From positions 124,001 through 188,000 of the forward strand of contig NZ_CP115784.1 of the NCBI RefSeq assembly GCF_027913215.1: a stretch of DNA of 64,000 nt, in the 5' to 3' direction. Shown here in pieces: positions 16,479-25,860 of the stretch. The DNA comes from Paracoccus aerodenitrificans. GTDB taxonomy: Bacteria; Pseudomonadota; Alphaproteobacteria; Rhodobacterales; Rhodobacteraceae. The notes below the pieces were generated by a model. It was given only the letters and a program-made list of their open reading frames with translations, had not been told where the DNA came from and searched no databases. A program made the position numbers and the translations under genes. Within the stretch, counting starts at the first letter, position 1; each line of letters begins with the position of its first letter.

Positions 16479-17255
16479 ATGCTTTACCAGAATTGGGATA
16501 TGGTTAAGCGACAGGAAGCCCTTTCCGAATCCGACCTCTGGTATATCGACGCTGACAAGAGGGGACATGGCTTCTATCGCCGCACCGGAAAGCGGATGAT
16601 GGATGTGGCACTGGCAGTGTTCATGATTGCCGTCCTAGTCTTGCCTTTGATCATCGTCGCAGGGCTTCTGCTGTTGACACAAGGGCGGCCGCTGATCTAC
16701 TCTGGCAAGCGGATGAAAGCGCCGGGACAGCCCTTCTTTCAGTATAAGTTCCGTACAATGGTCCGCGTCGATGAAGATGGCGGCGCGACCGGAGCGCATA
16801 AGAACTGGCGGATTACGCGGCTTGGCGGTGTGCTGCGCCGGACCCGGCTGGACGAATTGCCGCAGCTTTTCAATATTCTGATGGGGGATATGAGCTTCGT
16901 CGGCCCGCGCCCGCCGCTTCCTGAATATGTCGAGCGTTTCCCGTCGCTTTACGCCGCTATTCTGACAACGCCGCCCGGCGTTACCGGACTGGCGACGCTG
17001 ATCTATCACCGCCATGAGGATCGCATCATGGCGAACTGCAAGACCGCCGAGGAAACGGATCGCGCTTATTATGCGCGCTGCCTGCCGACCAAGCTGCGGA
17101 TCGAGCTTGTCTATCGCCGCACCGCATCGCCGGTTCTGGATCTGTGGATCATGTGGAAAACGGTGCTGGCAGTGATCCCCGGACTGGATCGCCCGCGCAA
17201 GAAGCGCTCTCGCGATGTCAGTCGGCGGTCGCTTGAATCGGCACCGTCGAAATAG
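16479..17255 (+). CDS. Sugar transferase of the bacterial polyprenyl-phosphate type (exopolysaccharide/O-antigen initiation)
   Basis: Membrane-associated phosphoglycosyltransferase that loads the first sugar phosphate on undecaprenyl phosphate. About 258 residues. A cytoplasmic N-terminus, KRMMDVALAVFMIAVLVLPLIIVAG as the re-entrant/TM helix, then QYKFRTM, RLGGVLRRTRLDELPQLFNIL and MSFVGPRPPLPEYV give the family signature (DELPQ, VGPRP). ATG 16479 is preferred; an overlapping TTG is 3 bases before. No other polysaccharide genes are nearby, so it stands alone. Its last 38 bp overlap the 3' end of creA on the other strand. Confidence 0.88.
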   Translation: MLYQNWDMVKRQEALSESDLWYIDADKRGHGFYRRTGKRMMDVALAVFMIAVLVLPLIIVAGLLLLTQGRPLIYSGKRMKAPGQPFFQYKFRTMVRVDEDGGATGAHKNWRITRLGGVLRRTRLDELPQLFNILMGDMSFVGPRPPLPEYVERFPSLYAAILTTPPGVTGLATLIYHRHEDRIMANCKTAEETDRAYYARCLPTKLRIELVYRRTASPVLDLWIMWKTVLAVIPGLDRPRKKRSRDVSRRSLESAPSK

Positions 17256-17670
17256 ACATTTTCGCCGAACCCTCGGTCAACTCATTTGCATGGGCCAAAT
17301 AGATCAGAACCTGATTCTGCTCATCATAGATCCGTTTGACCTGAAGCGATTTGAAAACCAGCGAACGCCCCTCGGAAAACACGTTCTCGCCATCCGGACT
17401 GCTGGAGACATCTCCCAGACGGATCGGGCCGGTCTGGCTGCATTCAATCGCGCTGTTTGAGGGGTCCTCGAACCAATTGCCCTGACTGAGCCGGTCGATC
17501 ATCGAGCGCGAGAAATATGCCAGATGACAGGTCACGCCCTCTACCTCGGGATCGTGAATCGCTTCGACGACGATATCATTGCCGACCCAGTCCACTCCGA
17601 TTTCGGCCACTTCTTCAGCCAGAACCGGGGTCGTGCTTAACGCAAGAATGGCAATCAGTTTTCTGAACAT
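17218..17670 (-). CDS. creA: CreA family protein (periplasmic, function unknown)
   Basis: 150-residue exported protein of the CreA family. Signal peptide MFRKLIAILALSTTPVLA|EE. The mature part is strongly family-like: VDWVGNDIVVEAIHDPEVEG, CHLAYFSRSMIDRLSQGNWFEDPSN, and near the C-terminus LAHANELTEGSAKMSISTVP. AGGAG lies close to ATG 17670; the frame is open upstream but without a signal peptide start. The molecular role of CreA is not established. It is convergent with and overlaps the sugar transferase gene. Confidence 0.88.
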   Translation of the reverse strand: MFRKLIAILALSTTPVLAEEVAEIGVDWVGNDIVVEAIHDPEVEGVTCHLAYFSRSMIDRLSQGNWFEDPSNSAIECSQTGPIRLGDVSSSPDGENVFSEGRSLVFKSLQVKRIYDEQNQVLIYLAHANELTEGSAKMSISTVPIQATAD

Positions 17671-17787
17671 GGTGGCTCCTGCTCTCCCTTCGCTTCTGTC
17701 GCGGGCGGTTAATATGTCGATGTTCAGGAAAATATGAACTGCATCACAACAGAACAAGCCCGCAGCAAGTCCACTGATCCGGTATGA

Positions 17788-18576
17788 TCAGAGCCAGAGG
17801 ATCTCGACCGCGTCTGGTTCCGGTGCGACAGGTTGGGGCCCGCTCTCGGTCAGCAGCCAGATCACGCCTTTTGCCTCCAGTCGGGCAATGGAGACCGGCC
17901 CACCATAAGCTGCGCCTGTGTCCATATTCAGCCGGTTGCCGTAATTGGTGACATGCTTCACGGGCGTATGACCATGAACCACCATCGCCCCGTGATCGAG
18001 GCGGGAGTCATGGAACGGGCGACGGATCCACATCAGATCGGTCTGAGACTGGTCCTCAAGCGGCACACCCGGCTTCACCCCGGCATGAACGAAAAAATAG
18101 CCTCTCGGGTCACGAAGATAGAGCGGCATCGCATCCACCCACGCGCCATGTTCGGGCGGGATCGCCCTGAGCGCCCGCTCATGCAGTTCGGCCAAGGGCA
18201 ACTCATAGGCATCCGGGATGCCATAGGATGCAAATGTCGCATCGGCCCCGTTTTTCTGATCCTCTGTCCAGTAAGCAGGTTTCGAGGGGCCCGGATCGAT
18301 CCAGCCGGGATCTTCCAGAAAGCGCGGCAATTTGTGATCGTGATTTCCCCGGACCACCGGCCAGTCATGGCCCCGCGCCTGACCCTCCATCAGATAGTCG
18401 ATGACACCGCGCGAATCCGGCCCGCGATCGATCAGATCGCCCAGATGGACGATCCGCGCATTCTCTCCGCCATCGCGATGCGCAAGACCATGAGCATGTT
18501 TCAGCAATTCAAGCTGGCCGTGAACATCCCCCAGCACATAGACCGGGTCCGCATCCGTTCCACTCATGACATTCAC
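17788..18576 (-). CDS. Metallophosphoesterase, bacterial PPP-type serine/threonine phosphatase
   Basis: 262-residue calcineurin-like phosphatase. All PPP signature blocks are present: GDVHGQ (residue ~17), GDLIDRGPDSRGVIDYL, RGNHDHKL, FFVHAGVKPGVPL and VVHGHTP. This layout is that of small bacterial Ser/Thr phosphatases related to lambda phosphatase and ApaH. A second possible start (ATG 18567) is better spaced from AGCGGTGA. The substrate cannot be deduced. A strong terminator belonging to serA lies just upstream of it. Confidence 0.85.
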   Translation of the reverse strand: MNVMSGTDADPVYVLGDVHGQLELLKHAHGLAHRDGGENARIVHLGDLIDRGPDSRGVIDYLMEGQARGHDWPVVRGNHDHKLPRFLEDPGWIDPGPSKPAYWTEDQKNGADATFASYGIPDAYELPLAELHERALRAIPPEHGAWVDAMPLYLRDPRGYFFVHAGVKPGVPLEDQSQTDLMWIRRPFHDSRLDHGAMVVHGHTPVKHVTNYGNRLNMDTGAAYGGPVSIARLEAKGVIWLLTESGPQPVAPEPDAVEILWL

Positions 18577-18591
18577 CGCTGTTAACCGTTG

Positions 18592-18622
18592 AAAAAGGCC
18601 CGGCAGATCATCCGCCGGGCCT
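18592..18622 (-). terminator. Rho-independent terminator of the serC-serA unit
   Basis: On the minus strand AGGCCCGGC - loop - GCCGGGCCT followed by TTTTTC, 26 bp after the serA stop. A textbook GC stem with a U-tract. Confidence 0.8.
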
Positions 18623-18647
18623 GTGATCCATCTTCAAGGCTGACGTC

Positions 18648-20237
18648 TCAGATCTCGAAATGCAAGGCACGGGCCTGCAGGAATTTCCCGGTCTTTTCAA
18701 GCGCGGCAAGCGCCTGATCAGACATCGCCTCGTCGAGATACAGAATCGCGATCGCATCTTCCCCGGAACTGGTCCGCCCAAGCTGGAAGTTTGCGATATT
18801 CACGCCCAACTCACCCAGTGTCGAACCAAGCGCACCGATCACGCCCGGCACGTCCTTGTTGCGGGTATACAGCATATGCTCACCGATCTCGGCATCGACA
18901 TTGATTCCGCGGATCTGGATGAAGCGCGGCTTTCCGTCGCTGAACACGGTTCCGGCAATCGAGCGTTCACGCTGATCGGTGACGACGGTAACCTTGATAT
19001 AGCCGTCATAGACCCCGGCAGCCTCCTGCCGCGTCGTGGCGATCTGAATGCCGCGATCCTTGGCGATGGCGGGGGCCGAGACCATGTTCACATCGGGGTT
19101 CGCGGCTTTCATGACACCGGCGATCACCGAGGCGTTCAGCGCGTTCAGATTCATTTCCGAAGCCGCACCGTCATAAAGCACATTGATCGACTTGATCGGC
19201 TCATCCGTCATCTGTCCGATGAAGCTGCCCAGATGACCGGCAAGCTTGATCCACGGCCCCATGATCCTGGCTTCCTCGGCCGTGACCGAGGGCATGTTCA
19301 GCGCGTTGGTCACAGCCCCGGTCAGCAGGTAATCGGCCATCTGCTCGGCCACCTGCAGCGCTACGTTTTCCTGCGCCTCGGTCGTCGATGCGCCCAAATG
19401 AGGCGTTACGACAACATTCGGCAGGTTGAACAGGGGGCTGTCCGTGGCCGGTTCCGTCGCAAACACATCCAGAGCCGCGCCCGCGACATGGCCGGACTGC
19501 AACGCTTCGGCCAGAGCTTTCTCATCGACCAGACCGCCTCGCGCGGCATTGATGATGCGGACGCCTTTTTTGGTCTTCGCGATATTCTCGCGCGACAGGA
19601 TATTGCGGGTCTTCTCGGTCAGCGGCACATGCATGGTGATGAAATCGGCCTTGCCCAGCAACTCATCCAGCTCGACCTTCTTAACCCCGATCTGGGCCGC
19701 ACGTTCTTCCGAAAGGAAGGGATCATAAGCCAGAACCTTCATCTTCAGGCCCAATGCGCGATCGGCGACGATCGAGCCGATATTCCCCGCGCCAATCAGG
19801 CCAAGCGTCTTGTTGAACAGCTCAACCCCCATGAACCGGCTCTTTTCCCACTTTCCGGCATGGGTCGAGACGCTCGCCTCGGGCAATTGCCGCGCCACGG
19901 CGAACATCAGCGCAATGGCATGTTCCGCCGTGGTGACAGAGTTCCCGAAAGGCGTGTTCATCACGATCACGCCTTTCTTGGACGCGGCCGGAATATCCAC
20001 GTTATCGACGCCGATCCCTGCGCGACCGATCACCTTCAGATGATCCGCCTGCTCCAGCAGCTTTTCAGTGACTTTCGTGGCGGACCGGATCGCCAGCCCG
20101 TCATATTGTCCGATCACCTCGGCCAGTTTGTCCTTATCCTTGCCGATATCCGGCATGTAATCCACATCGACTCCGCGGTCGCGGAAAATCTGGACGGCGG
20201 TTTCCGACAGCTTGTCGGATACGAGAACCTTGGGCAT
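18648..20237 (-). CDS. serA: D-3-phosphoglycerate dehydrogenase
   Basis: First step of serine synthesis, oxidising 3-phosphoglycerate with NAD+. Full-length 529 residues, the long (type I) form with an intervening (ASB) domain. Seen in order: substrate domain (MPKVLVSDKLSE), NAD-binding GLIGAGNIGSIVADRA, INAARGGLVDEKAL, the catalytic His region VVVTPHLGASTTEAQENVA, the ASB domain, and an ACT regulatory domain (HMLYTRNKDVPGVIGALGSTLGELGVNIANFQLGR). The ACT domain suggests serine feedback. It follows serC, from which repeat copy 4 separates it. Confidence 0.95.
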   Translation of the reverse strand: MPKVLVSDKLSETAVQIFRDRGVDVDYMPDIGKDKDKLAEVIGQYDGLAIRSATKVTEKLLEQADHLKVIGRAGIGVDNVDIPAASKKGVIVMNTPFGNSVTTAEHAIALMFAVARQLPEASVSTHAGKWEKSRFMGVELFNKTLGLIGAGNIGSIVADRALGLKMKVLAYDPFLSEERAAQIGVKKVELDELLGKADFITMHVPLTEKTRNILSRENIAKTKKGVRIINAARGGLVDEKALAEALQSGHVAGAALDVFATEPATDSPLFNLPNVVVTPHLGASTTEAQENVALQVAEQMADYLLTGAVTNALNMPSVTAEEARIMGPWIKLAGHLGSFIGQMTDEPIKSINVLYDGAASEMNLNALNASVIAGVMKAANPDVNMVSAPAIAKDRGIQIATTRQEAAGVYDGYIKVTVVTDQRERSIAGTVFSDGKPRFIQIRGINVDAEIGEHMLYTRNKDVPGVIGALGSTLGELGVNIANFQLGRTSSGEDAIAILYLDEAMSDQALAALEKTGKFLQARALHFEI

Positions 20238-20279
20238 CTCAATGCTCCTTCATGCGATTGCGCGACCACAGCCTGCGCG

Positions 20280-20328
20280 TTTCATCCTGATGAAAAATAT
20301 CCCGGGGGTCCGGGGGCAGCGCCCCCGG
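20280..20328. repeat. Double-hairpin intergenic repeat, family 1 (copy 4, left arm missing)
   Basis: TTTCATCCTGATGAAAAATATCC followed by CGGGGG TCCGGGGGCAGCG CCCCCGG, in the 99-bp gap between serC and serA (both minus strand). The C-rich arm ends 8 bp from the serC stop. Confidence 0.78.
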
Positions 20329-20336
20329 TCAGCGTT

Positions 20337-21482
20337 TCAGCCTTGCGCGGCGATCTCTTCGTGGAACGCCCATTCGATCCAAGGCAGCAGCGCCTGAACA
20401 TCGGATGTTTCCACGGTCGAGCCGCACCAGATCCGCAGACCGGGCGGTGCGTCGCGATACGCGCCCATATCCAGCCCGACGCCTTCCTTCTCCAGCCGCT
20501 TGGCCACGGCCTTGGCGAAGGCGGCACCGTCCCTGATGCGCTCATCGGTGAATTTCAGGCAGACGCTGGTGGTCGAGGCCGTCGCCGGATCTTCGGCCAG
20601 ATTGGCGATCCAGTCGCGGCTCTCGCAGAAATCCCAGACCGCCTGCGCATTGGCTGTGGCCCGGTCGATCAGACCCTGCCGCCCGCCAACCGATTTCGCC
20701 CAGTTCAGAGCAACCAGATAATCCTCGACGCAGAGCATGGACGGCGTGTTGATCGTTTCACCCTTGAAGATGCCTTCGATCAGCTTGCCACCCTTGGTCA
20801 TGCGAAAAATCTTCGGCAGCGGCCATGCGGGCATATAGTTTTCCAGCCGCTCAACGGCACGCGGCGAGAGGATCAGCACACCATGCCCGCCTTCGCCACC
20901 CAGCACTTTCTGCCAGGAGAAAGTAACCACATCCAGCTTGTCGAAAGGTAGTTCCATCGCAAACGCCGCCGAGGTCGCGTCGCAAATCGTCAGCCCGGCC
21001 CGGTCCGCCGGGATCGCATCGCCATTTGGCAGGCGAACACCCGAGGTCGTGCCGTTCCATGTGAACACCACGTCCCGGTCGAAATCGACCGATGCGAAAT
21101 CGACGATCCTGCCATAATCGGCGGTCTGAACCTTCGCATCCAGCTTCAGCTGCTTGACCACATCGGTGACCCAGCCCGCGCCAAAGCTTTCCCATGCCAG
21201 CATCTCGACCGGGCGTTCCCCCAGCAGAGACCACATCGCCATCTCGACCGCCCCGGTATCCGAGGCCGGCACGATGCCGATCCGGTAATCCTCCGGCACA
21301 CCAAGCACCTCACGCGTGGTCTCAATTGCCGCCGCCAGCTTTTCCTTGCCGATGGCAGCGCGATGCGAGCGGCCCAGAGGAGCGTCGGACAGCATATCCA
21401 GATTGTAATCGGGAATCTTGGCGCAGGGGCCAGAAGAAAAGCGCGGATTAGCCGGACGCGCAGCCGGTTGCGTATTCGCCAT
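20337..21482 (-). CDS. serC: Phosphoserine aminotransferase
   Basis: PLP enzyme of serine (and possibly pyridoxine) biosynthesis, 381 residues, converting 3-phosphohydroxypyruvate and glutamate to phosphoserine. It has [14 protein letters not shown] at the N-terminus, the [10 protein letters not shown] segment, and [23 protein letters not shown] with the PLP lysine. It is the alphaproteobacterial form that retains GPCAK. ATG 21482 follows GGAAGGGTAACATC; the frame extends upstream to 21581 only through the structured leader. It heads the serC-serA unit. Confidence 0.94.
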   Translation of the reverse strand: MANTQPAARPANPRFSSGPCAKIPDYNLDMLSDAPLGRSHRAAIGKEKLAAAIETTREVLGVPEDYRIGIVPASDTGAVEMAMWSLLGERPVEMLAWESFGAGWVTDVVKQLKLDAKVQTADYGRIVDFASVDFDRDVVFTWNGTTSGVRLPNGDAIPADRAGLTICDATSAAFAMELPFDKLDVVTFSWQKVLGGEGGHGVLILSPRAVERLENYMPAWPLPKIFRMTKGGKLIEGIFKGETINTPSMLCVEDYLVALNWAKSVGGRQGLIDRATANAQAVWDFCESRDWIANLAEDPATASTTSVCLKFTDERIRDGAAFAKAVAKRLEKEGVGLDMGAYRDAPPGLRIWCGSTVETSDVQALLPWIEWAFHEEIAAQG

Positions 21483-21497
21483 GATGTTACCCTTCCA

Positions 21498-21546
21498 GGC
21501 AAAAGCCTCTCGTTGGGGAGAGGTGTCCCACTGACGGAGATACTCC
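21498..21546 (-). ncRNA. Candidate serC leader RNA (tandem hairpins in the serC 5' UTR)
   Basis: On the minus strand, just before the serC RBS, lie two small hairpins. The first is GGAG-TAT-CTCC (21546-21536) and the second CCTCTC-CCCAAC-GAGAGG (21523-21506), followed by CTTTTGCC. The second stem plus U-rich tail looks like a terminator or anti-ribosome-binding element. GGC-AAAA-GCC (21507-21498, forward) would compete with it. A tandem-hairpin 'serC motif' upstream of serC-serA is known in alphaproteobacteria; position and architecture fit. I recognise it by pattern, not by covariance model. Confidence 0.6.
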
Positions 21547-21763
21547 TGCTTCTTCTGCACTGCAACAAAAAATTCCAGCAAGGTTACCGGAAGGCTGCTG
21601 TGGGTTGCCCCCTTGTATCTGTCAATAAGGCATCCGGCATGTTATCGGAGCGCCGGTTTGTCGTTTTGCGACACGGAAATTCTATCTGAAACAGGGTGCC
21701 AGCCCGCCCAACAGCCGGAAAAGAAGCCGGTGCGCAGTGAAGAACGGACGCTGAAGGATCAAC

Positions 21764-22789
21764 ATGCCGAGCGGCGACAGAATATATGACATGTCAACGG
21801 CCTCACGCCTGTCCGTCGCCCCGATGATGGACTGGACCGACCGTTATTGCCGTGGGTTTCACCGGGTCCTGTCACGCCGCACGCTGCTTTATACCGAAAT
21901 GGTCACCGCCGCCGCGATCATCCACGGGCCGTGCGAAAGGCTGCTGCGCAAGGGCGATGATGAGCATCCCGTCGCCCTGCAACTTGGCGGGTCAGAGCCG
22001 GAAGAGCTTGCGCGGGCGACGGCGCTTGCGGCGGAGTTCGGCTATGATGAGATCAATCTGAATGTCGGTTGCCCCTCTGACCGGGTGCAATCAGGCTGTT
22101 TCGGGGCCGTGCTGATGAAGACGCCTGCTCTGGTCGCGGATTGCGTGGGTGCGATGATCGCGGAAAGCCCGGTCGAGGTGACGGTCAAATGCCGGATCGG
22201 GGTCGATGATCAGGAACCGGAGATCGTGCTGCCCGATTTCCTGTCCCGGATGAGCGATGCAGGGGTCTCGCGGATTATCATCCATGCCCGGAAAGCCTGG
22301 CTTCAGGGGCTGAGCCCGAAGGATAACCGTGAAATTCCGCCGCTGGATTATGATCTTGTTCACCGGATGAAGGCGGCTTTTCCCGATCTGCATCTGTCGA
22401 TCAATGGCGGGATCGGCGCGGATGCGGTGCGGGCCCAGCTTCGGGTCATGGATGGAGTCATGATCGGCCGCGCCGCCTATCACCAGCCCTGGGATATTCT
22501 CGGAGACGCGGACAGGTTGTGGGATGAAGCCCCGCCATTTTCCGATCCCGTGGATGCGGCAATGGCGATGCGTCCGGTTATTCATGAATGGCTTGAGGAA
22601 GGGACGCGGATCCATCAAATCACCCGGCATATGCTGGGTCTGTTTCACGGGCGGGCAGGCGCTCGCAGATGGCGCCGCACGCTCAGCGAAGGGGCGCATA
22701 AGGCGGGTTCTCCGGCAGAGGCTCTTGCGCTTTACGACCGGGCATTGGATGAGGTCGGTAATCTGGTTGAGGCTGCTGCATGGAACTGA
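21764..22789 (+). CDS. dusA: tRNA-dihydrouridine(20/20a) synthase DusA
   Basis: FMN-dependent reductase making dihydrouridine at D-loop positions 20/20a. Motifs: LSVAPMMDWTDRYCRGFHR, LQLGGSEPEELARA, and INLNVGCPSDRVQSGCFGAVLM with the catalytic Cys in the SGCFGA loop. Also seen are VTVKCRIGVDD, IIIHARKAWLQGLSPKDNREIPPLDY and SINGGI. It has the DusA subfamily signature. The start at 21764 has GAAGGA 6 bases upstream; an internal ATG at 21791 lacks an RBS. 341 residues. Its end overlaps the TauE/SafE gene by 10 bp. Confidence 0.92.
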   Translation: MPSGDRIYDMSTASRLSVAPMMDWTDRYCRGFHRVLSRRTLLYTEMVTAAAIIHGPCERLLRKGDDEHPVALQLGGSEPEELARATALAAEFGYDEINLNVGCPSDRVQSGCFGAVLMKTPALVADCVGAMIAESPVEVTVKCRIGVDDQEPEIVLPDFLSRMSDAGVSRIIIHARKAWLQGLSPKDNREIPPLDYDLVHRMKAAFPDLHLSINGGIGADAVRAQLRVMDGVMIGRAAYHQPWDILGDADRLWDEAPPFSDPVDAAMAMRPVIHEWLEEGTRIHQITRHMLGLFHGRAGARRWRRTLSEGAHKAGSPAEALALYDRALDEVGNLVEAAAWN

Positions 22790-23583
22790 TTCTTCCCGCA
22801 TTGATACTTGCGGCTGTCGGCGCGTTTGCCGGCGTTCTTGCCGGTCTTCTGGGCGTTGGCGGCGGTATCGTACTGGTGCCGGCCTTCTTCTATCTGTTCA
22901 GCGCGGCGGGGTACGGGTCTGAAGATCTGATGCAGATCTGCCTTGCGACCTCGCTTGCGACGATCATCGTCACCTCGGCACGCTCGGTCATGGCGCATAA
23001 ACGCAAGGGTGCGGTGGACTGGTATATCCTGCGGGACTGGGCGCCCGGCATCGCGATAGGTGCGGCAATCGGTGTGTTCACCGTCGCGGGGCTGAGGACC
23101 GAAACCCTGCAGGTGATCTTCGGTACGCTGGTGCTGGTGATCGCGGCCTATATGATTTTCGGTCGCTCAAGCTGGCAACTGGCTGACGATATGCCCAAAG
23201 GTCCGGTGAAATATGTGCTATCGGCGCTGACCGGCTTCGTTTCGGTCCTGCTGGGGATCGGGGGCGGCTCGATCGGCGTGCCGCTGATGACGCTGCATGG
23301 CCGCCCGATCCACCGTGCGGTTGCCTCGGCTGCGGGGTTTGGCGGGCTGATCGCCTTGCCCTCGGCGCTGCTGTTCCTGTTCACCCCGACCGAAAACGCG
23401 CCGCCGGGAACGGTCGGTGCGGTGAATATTCCTGCCTTTCTTATCGTCATCGCCATGACGCTTCTGACCGCGCCGCTTGGTGCCTCGCTTGCGCATCGGC
23501 TTGATCCCAAGCGGCTCAAGCGGGTCTTCGCCTTCTTCCTTGCTCTCGTGGCGCTGAACATGCTGCGGAAGTCCCTGTTCTGA
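22780..23583 (+). CDS. Sulfite exporter TauE/SafE family membrane permease
   Basis: Polytopic inner-membrane protein, 267 residues, with the duplicated motif of the family: [22 protein letters not shown] in the first half and [23 protein letters not shown] in the second. About eight hydrophobic segments are seen. Family members export sulfite/sulfoacetate or other organosulfur anions; no substrate evidence is visible here. It is translationally coupled to dusA by overlap and followed by aroA after 10 bp. Confidence 0.85.
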   Translation: MELILPALILAAVGAFAGVLAGLLGVGGGIVLVPAFFYLFSAAGYGSEDLMQICLATSLATIIVTSARSVMAHKRKGAVDWYILRDWAPGIAIGAAIGVFTVAGLRTETLQVIFGTLVLVIAAYMIFGRSSWQLADDMPKGPVKYVLSALTGFVSVLLGIGGGSIGVPLMTLHGRPIHRAVASAAGFGGLIALPSALLFLFTPTENAPPGTVGAVNIPAFLIVIAMTLLTAPLGASLAHRLDPKRLKRVFAFFLALVALNMLRKSLF

Positions 23584-23593
23584 AAGGAAAGCC

Positions 23594-24925
23594 ATGTCAC
23601 ACGGCCCCGCCTCTCCGATGTCGTCACGCCGTTCCGCCGCGCTGAAGGGTGAGGCTGCGATACCGGGCGACAAGTCGATCAGCCATCGGGCGCTGATCCT
23701 TGGCGCTCTGGCGATTGGCCGGACCCATATCACCGGGCTGCTGGAGGGGCAGGACGTTCTGGATACCGCGAAGGCGATGCAGGCCTTCGGAGCGCAGGTC
23801 GAACGGCTGGGGCCGGGTGAATGGACCGTGGACGGTGTCGGTGTCGGCGGTTTCGCCGAACCGGAGGGTGTGATCGATTGCGGCAATTCCGGGACCGGCG
23901 TCCGGCTGATCATGGGGGCGATGGCGACCACGCCGATCACCGCGACCTTTACCGGCGATGCCAGCCTGTCGCGCCGCCCGATGCGGCGTATCACCGACCC
24001 GCTGGAACAGTTCGGAGCGCAGATTACCGCACGGGAAGGTGGTCTGCTGCCGGTGACGATCAACGGGGCGGAGGATGCGATTCCGGTAAGCTATCGCACG
24101 CCGGTCGCTTCGGCGCAGATCAAATCGGCGGTGCTGCTGGCCGGGCTGAACGCGCCGGGCCAGACCGTCGTGACCGAGGCCGAACCCACACGCGACCATA
24201 CCGAGCGCATGCTGGCCGGTTTCGGCGCGACCATCGCCACGGAACAGACTGATGAGGGACATGTCATCACGCTGACCGGCCAGCCAGAGCTTCGCGGCCA
24301 GCAGGTCGCCGTTCCGCGCGACCCGAGTTCCGCCGCCTTTCCCGTTGCCGCGGCGCTGATCGTGCCCGGATCGGAAATCCGCGTTGCCGGGATCAGCCGC
24401 AATCCGACGCGGGACGGGCTTTATGTGACCCTGGCCGAGATGGGCGCGGATCTTCTTTGGGAAAACGACCGTGAAGAGGGCGGAGAGCCGGTCGCCGATC
24501 TGGTCGTGCGTCACTCGGCATTGCGCGGCGTCTCTGTTCCGGCGGAACGCGCCGCCAGCATGATCGACGAATTCCCGATCCTGTCGGTGATCGCGGCGAT
24601 GGCGCAGGGCGAGACGGTGATGAACGGTGTGGCCGAATTGCGGGTCAAGGAATCCGACCGGATCGACGCGATGGCCAAAGGCCTGCGGGCAAACGGGGTC
24701 GAGGTCTCGGAGACGCGGGACAGCATGACGGTTCACGGAAAGGGCGAAATCCCCGGAGGCGGAGCGCCCGTCGAAACCCATCTGGATCACCGCATCGCCA
24801 TGTCATTTCTGGTCGCGGGTCTGGCGGCGAATGCAGAAATCACTGTCGATGACGGCAGCGCAATCGCGACCTCATTCCCGGATTTCGTGCCGCTGATGAC
24901 GGGACTTGGGGCCGATCTGGGTTAA
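23594..24925 (+). CDS. aroA: 3-phosphoshikimate 1-carboxyvinyltransferase (EPSP synthase), class II-like
   Basis: Shikimate pathway enzyme joining PEP to shikimate-3-phosphate, 443 residues. Motifs [73 protein letters not shown] and LRVKESDR are visible. [14 protein letters not shown] and [13 protein letters not shown] are typical of the class II (Agrobacterium CP4-like) type. At the position where CP4 has the second Ala of GNAATG this protein has Gly (GNSGTG), so the particular CP4 residue linked with glyphosate insensitivity is not shared. AAAGGAAAGCC precedes the ATG. Its stop shares TTAA with the convergent VOC gene. Confidence 0.94.
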   Translation: MSHGPASPMSSRRSAALKGEAAIPGDKSISHRALILGALAIGRTHITGLLEGQDVLDTAKAMQAFGAQVERLGPGEWTVDGVGVGGFAEPEGVIDCGNSGTGVRLIMGAMATTPITATFTGDASLSRRPMRRITDPLEQFGAQITAREGGLLPVTINGAEDAIPVSYRTPVASAQIKSAVLLAGLNAPGQTVVTEAEPTRDHTERMLAGFGATIATEQTDEGHVITLTGQPELRGQQVAVPRDPSSAAFPVAAALIVPGSEIRVAGISRNPTRDGLYVTLAEMGADLLWENDREEGGEPVADLVVRHSALRGVSVPAERAASMIDEFPILSVIAAMAQGETVMNGVAELRVKESDRIDAMAKGLRANGVEVSETRDSMTVHGKGEIPGGGAPVETHLDHRIAMSFLVAGLAANAEITVDDGSAIATSFPDFVPLMTGLGADLG

Positions 24926-25341
24926 TCCGTGTCGATCTGGATCGTGTCGCAGGATCTCTTGCGCACCCGCTCATCGCATTTCGCCTCGATATTATTGCCG
25001 TCCGGGTCGAGCACATAGGCGGCGTAATATCCCGGATGATAATCGCGCAGCCCGGGTGCACCGTTTTCCCTGCCGCCCGCCTCCAGCGCCGAGCGGTAAA
25101 ACCTGTCCACGGTCTTGCGGTCGGGGGCCTGAAAACAGATATGGATCCGGCTTGGGCTTTCGCCGGGAGTGATCTCTTCGATCATCAGCTCATCGCATTC
25201 CATCCAGTCGCGGCCATGACCGATACAATCGCTTCGACCCAACGCCACCAGAACCGCCTCATAAAAGACGCGGGCGCGTTCGAAATCCGCAACGCGCAGA
25301 TGGATATGGTCGAATAACCGTCCCTGATAATAGCTCATCAT
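24922..25341 (-). CDS. VOC-family (glyoxalase/bleomycin-resistance fold) protein
   Basis: 139-residue vicinal-oxygen-chelate protein. Beta-alpha-beta-beta-beta units are recognisable: [26 protein letters not shown] with a metal-ligand His, [26 protein letters not shown], and [16 protein letters not shown] with the final Glu ligand. The substrate is unknown; members include glyoxalases, dioxygenases and resistance proteins. GAGAGGAT lies upstream of the tandem ATGATG. Its TAA and the aroA TAA share the palindrome TTAA, so the two genes end on the same four bases. Confidence 0.82.
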   Translation of the reverse strand: MMSYYQGRLFDHIHLRVADFERARVFYEAVLVALGRSDCIGHGRDWMECDELMIEEITPGESPSRIHICFQAPDRKTVDRFYRSALEAGGRENGAPGLRDYHPGYYAAYVLDPDGNNIEAKCDERVRKRSCDTIQIDTD

Positions 25342-25449
25342 AATATCCTCTCACTCGCAACGCAGCGATGGCATGGGGGTTCCGCGACGACTGGACCCGG
25401 GCTGCGCTTTGCGGCATAGAGAACCCAGCTACCGCAAAGGAGTTTACCC

Positions 25450-25824
25450 ATGTGGATCGTTGATCGCGTCCTGACCTGGTGGAGAGGCCAGACCCTGAAT
25501 ACTCAGGTCTGGACCGCGCTTTATGGCGAAAAGGTCGGCGAGGATGATCAGGGGAATATTTACTATCAATCCGGCGGCGGGAAGCGCCGTTGGGTGATCT
25601 ATAACGGGGAATCCGAGGCAAGCCGGGTGCCGGTCGAATGGCATGGCTGGCTGCATCATACCTTCAAGGAGCCGCCGACAGAGGCACCTCTGCCGCGCCG
25701 TGAATGGGAATTGCCGCATCAGATGAACATGACGGGGACGCCTCAGGCCTATCGCCCGAAATCCTCGATCTATCGCGCCGATCCTGCCGAGCGCAGCGAT
25801 TACGATGCGTGGCAGCCGGAATAA
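25450..25824 (+). CDS. NADH:ubiquinone oxidoreductase accessory subunit, NDUFA12 family
   Basis: 124-residue homologue of mitochondrial complex I subunit NDUFA12 (B17.2), a supernumerary subunit that alphaproteobacterial complex I shares with mitochondria. It contains the family motifs [34 protein letters not shown] and [30 protein letters not shown] before the ATG is a strong RBS. It lies 36 bp upstream of the DUF2155 gene, an arrangement common in Rhodobacteraceae. Confidence 0.92.
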   Translation: MWIVDRVLTWWRGQTLNTQVWTALYGEKVGEDDQGNIYYQSGGGKRRWVIYNGESEASRVPVEWHGWLHHTFKEPPTEAPLPRREWELPHQMNMTGTPQAYRPKSSIYRADPAERSDYDAWQPE

Positions 25825-25860
25825 TCGAGTCGCTGTCGGATACTCTTCGGGGTCTTCATC

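Noticed and set aside
18660..20951. 763-codon open frame antisense to serA and serC
   Set aside because: Covers two certain genes and the repeat between them; composition is that of an antisense shadow (His/Arg/Gln-rich, no motif).
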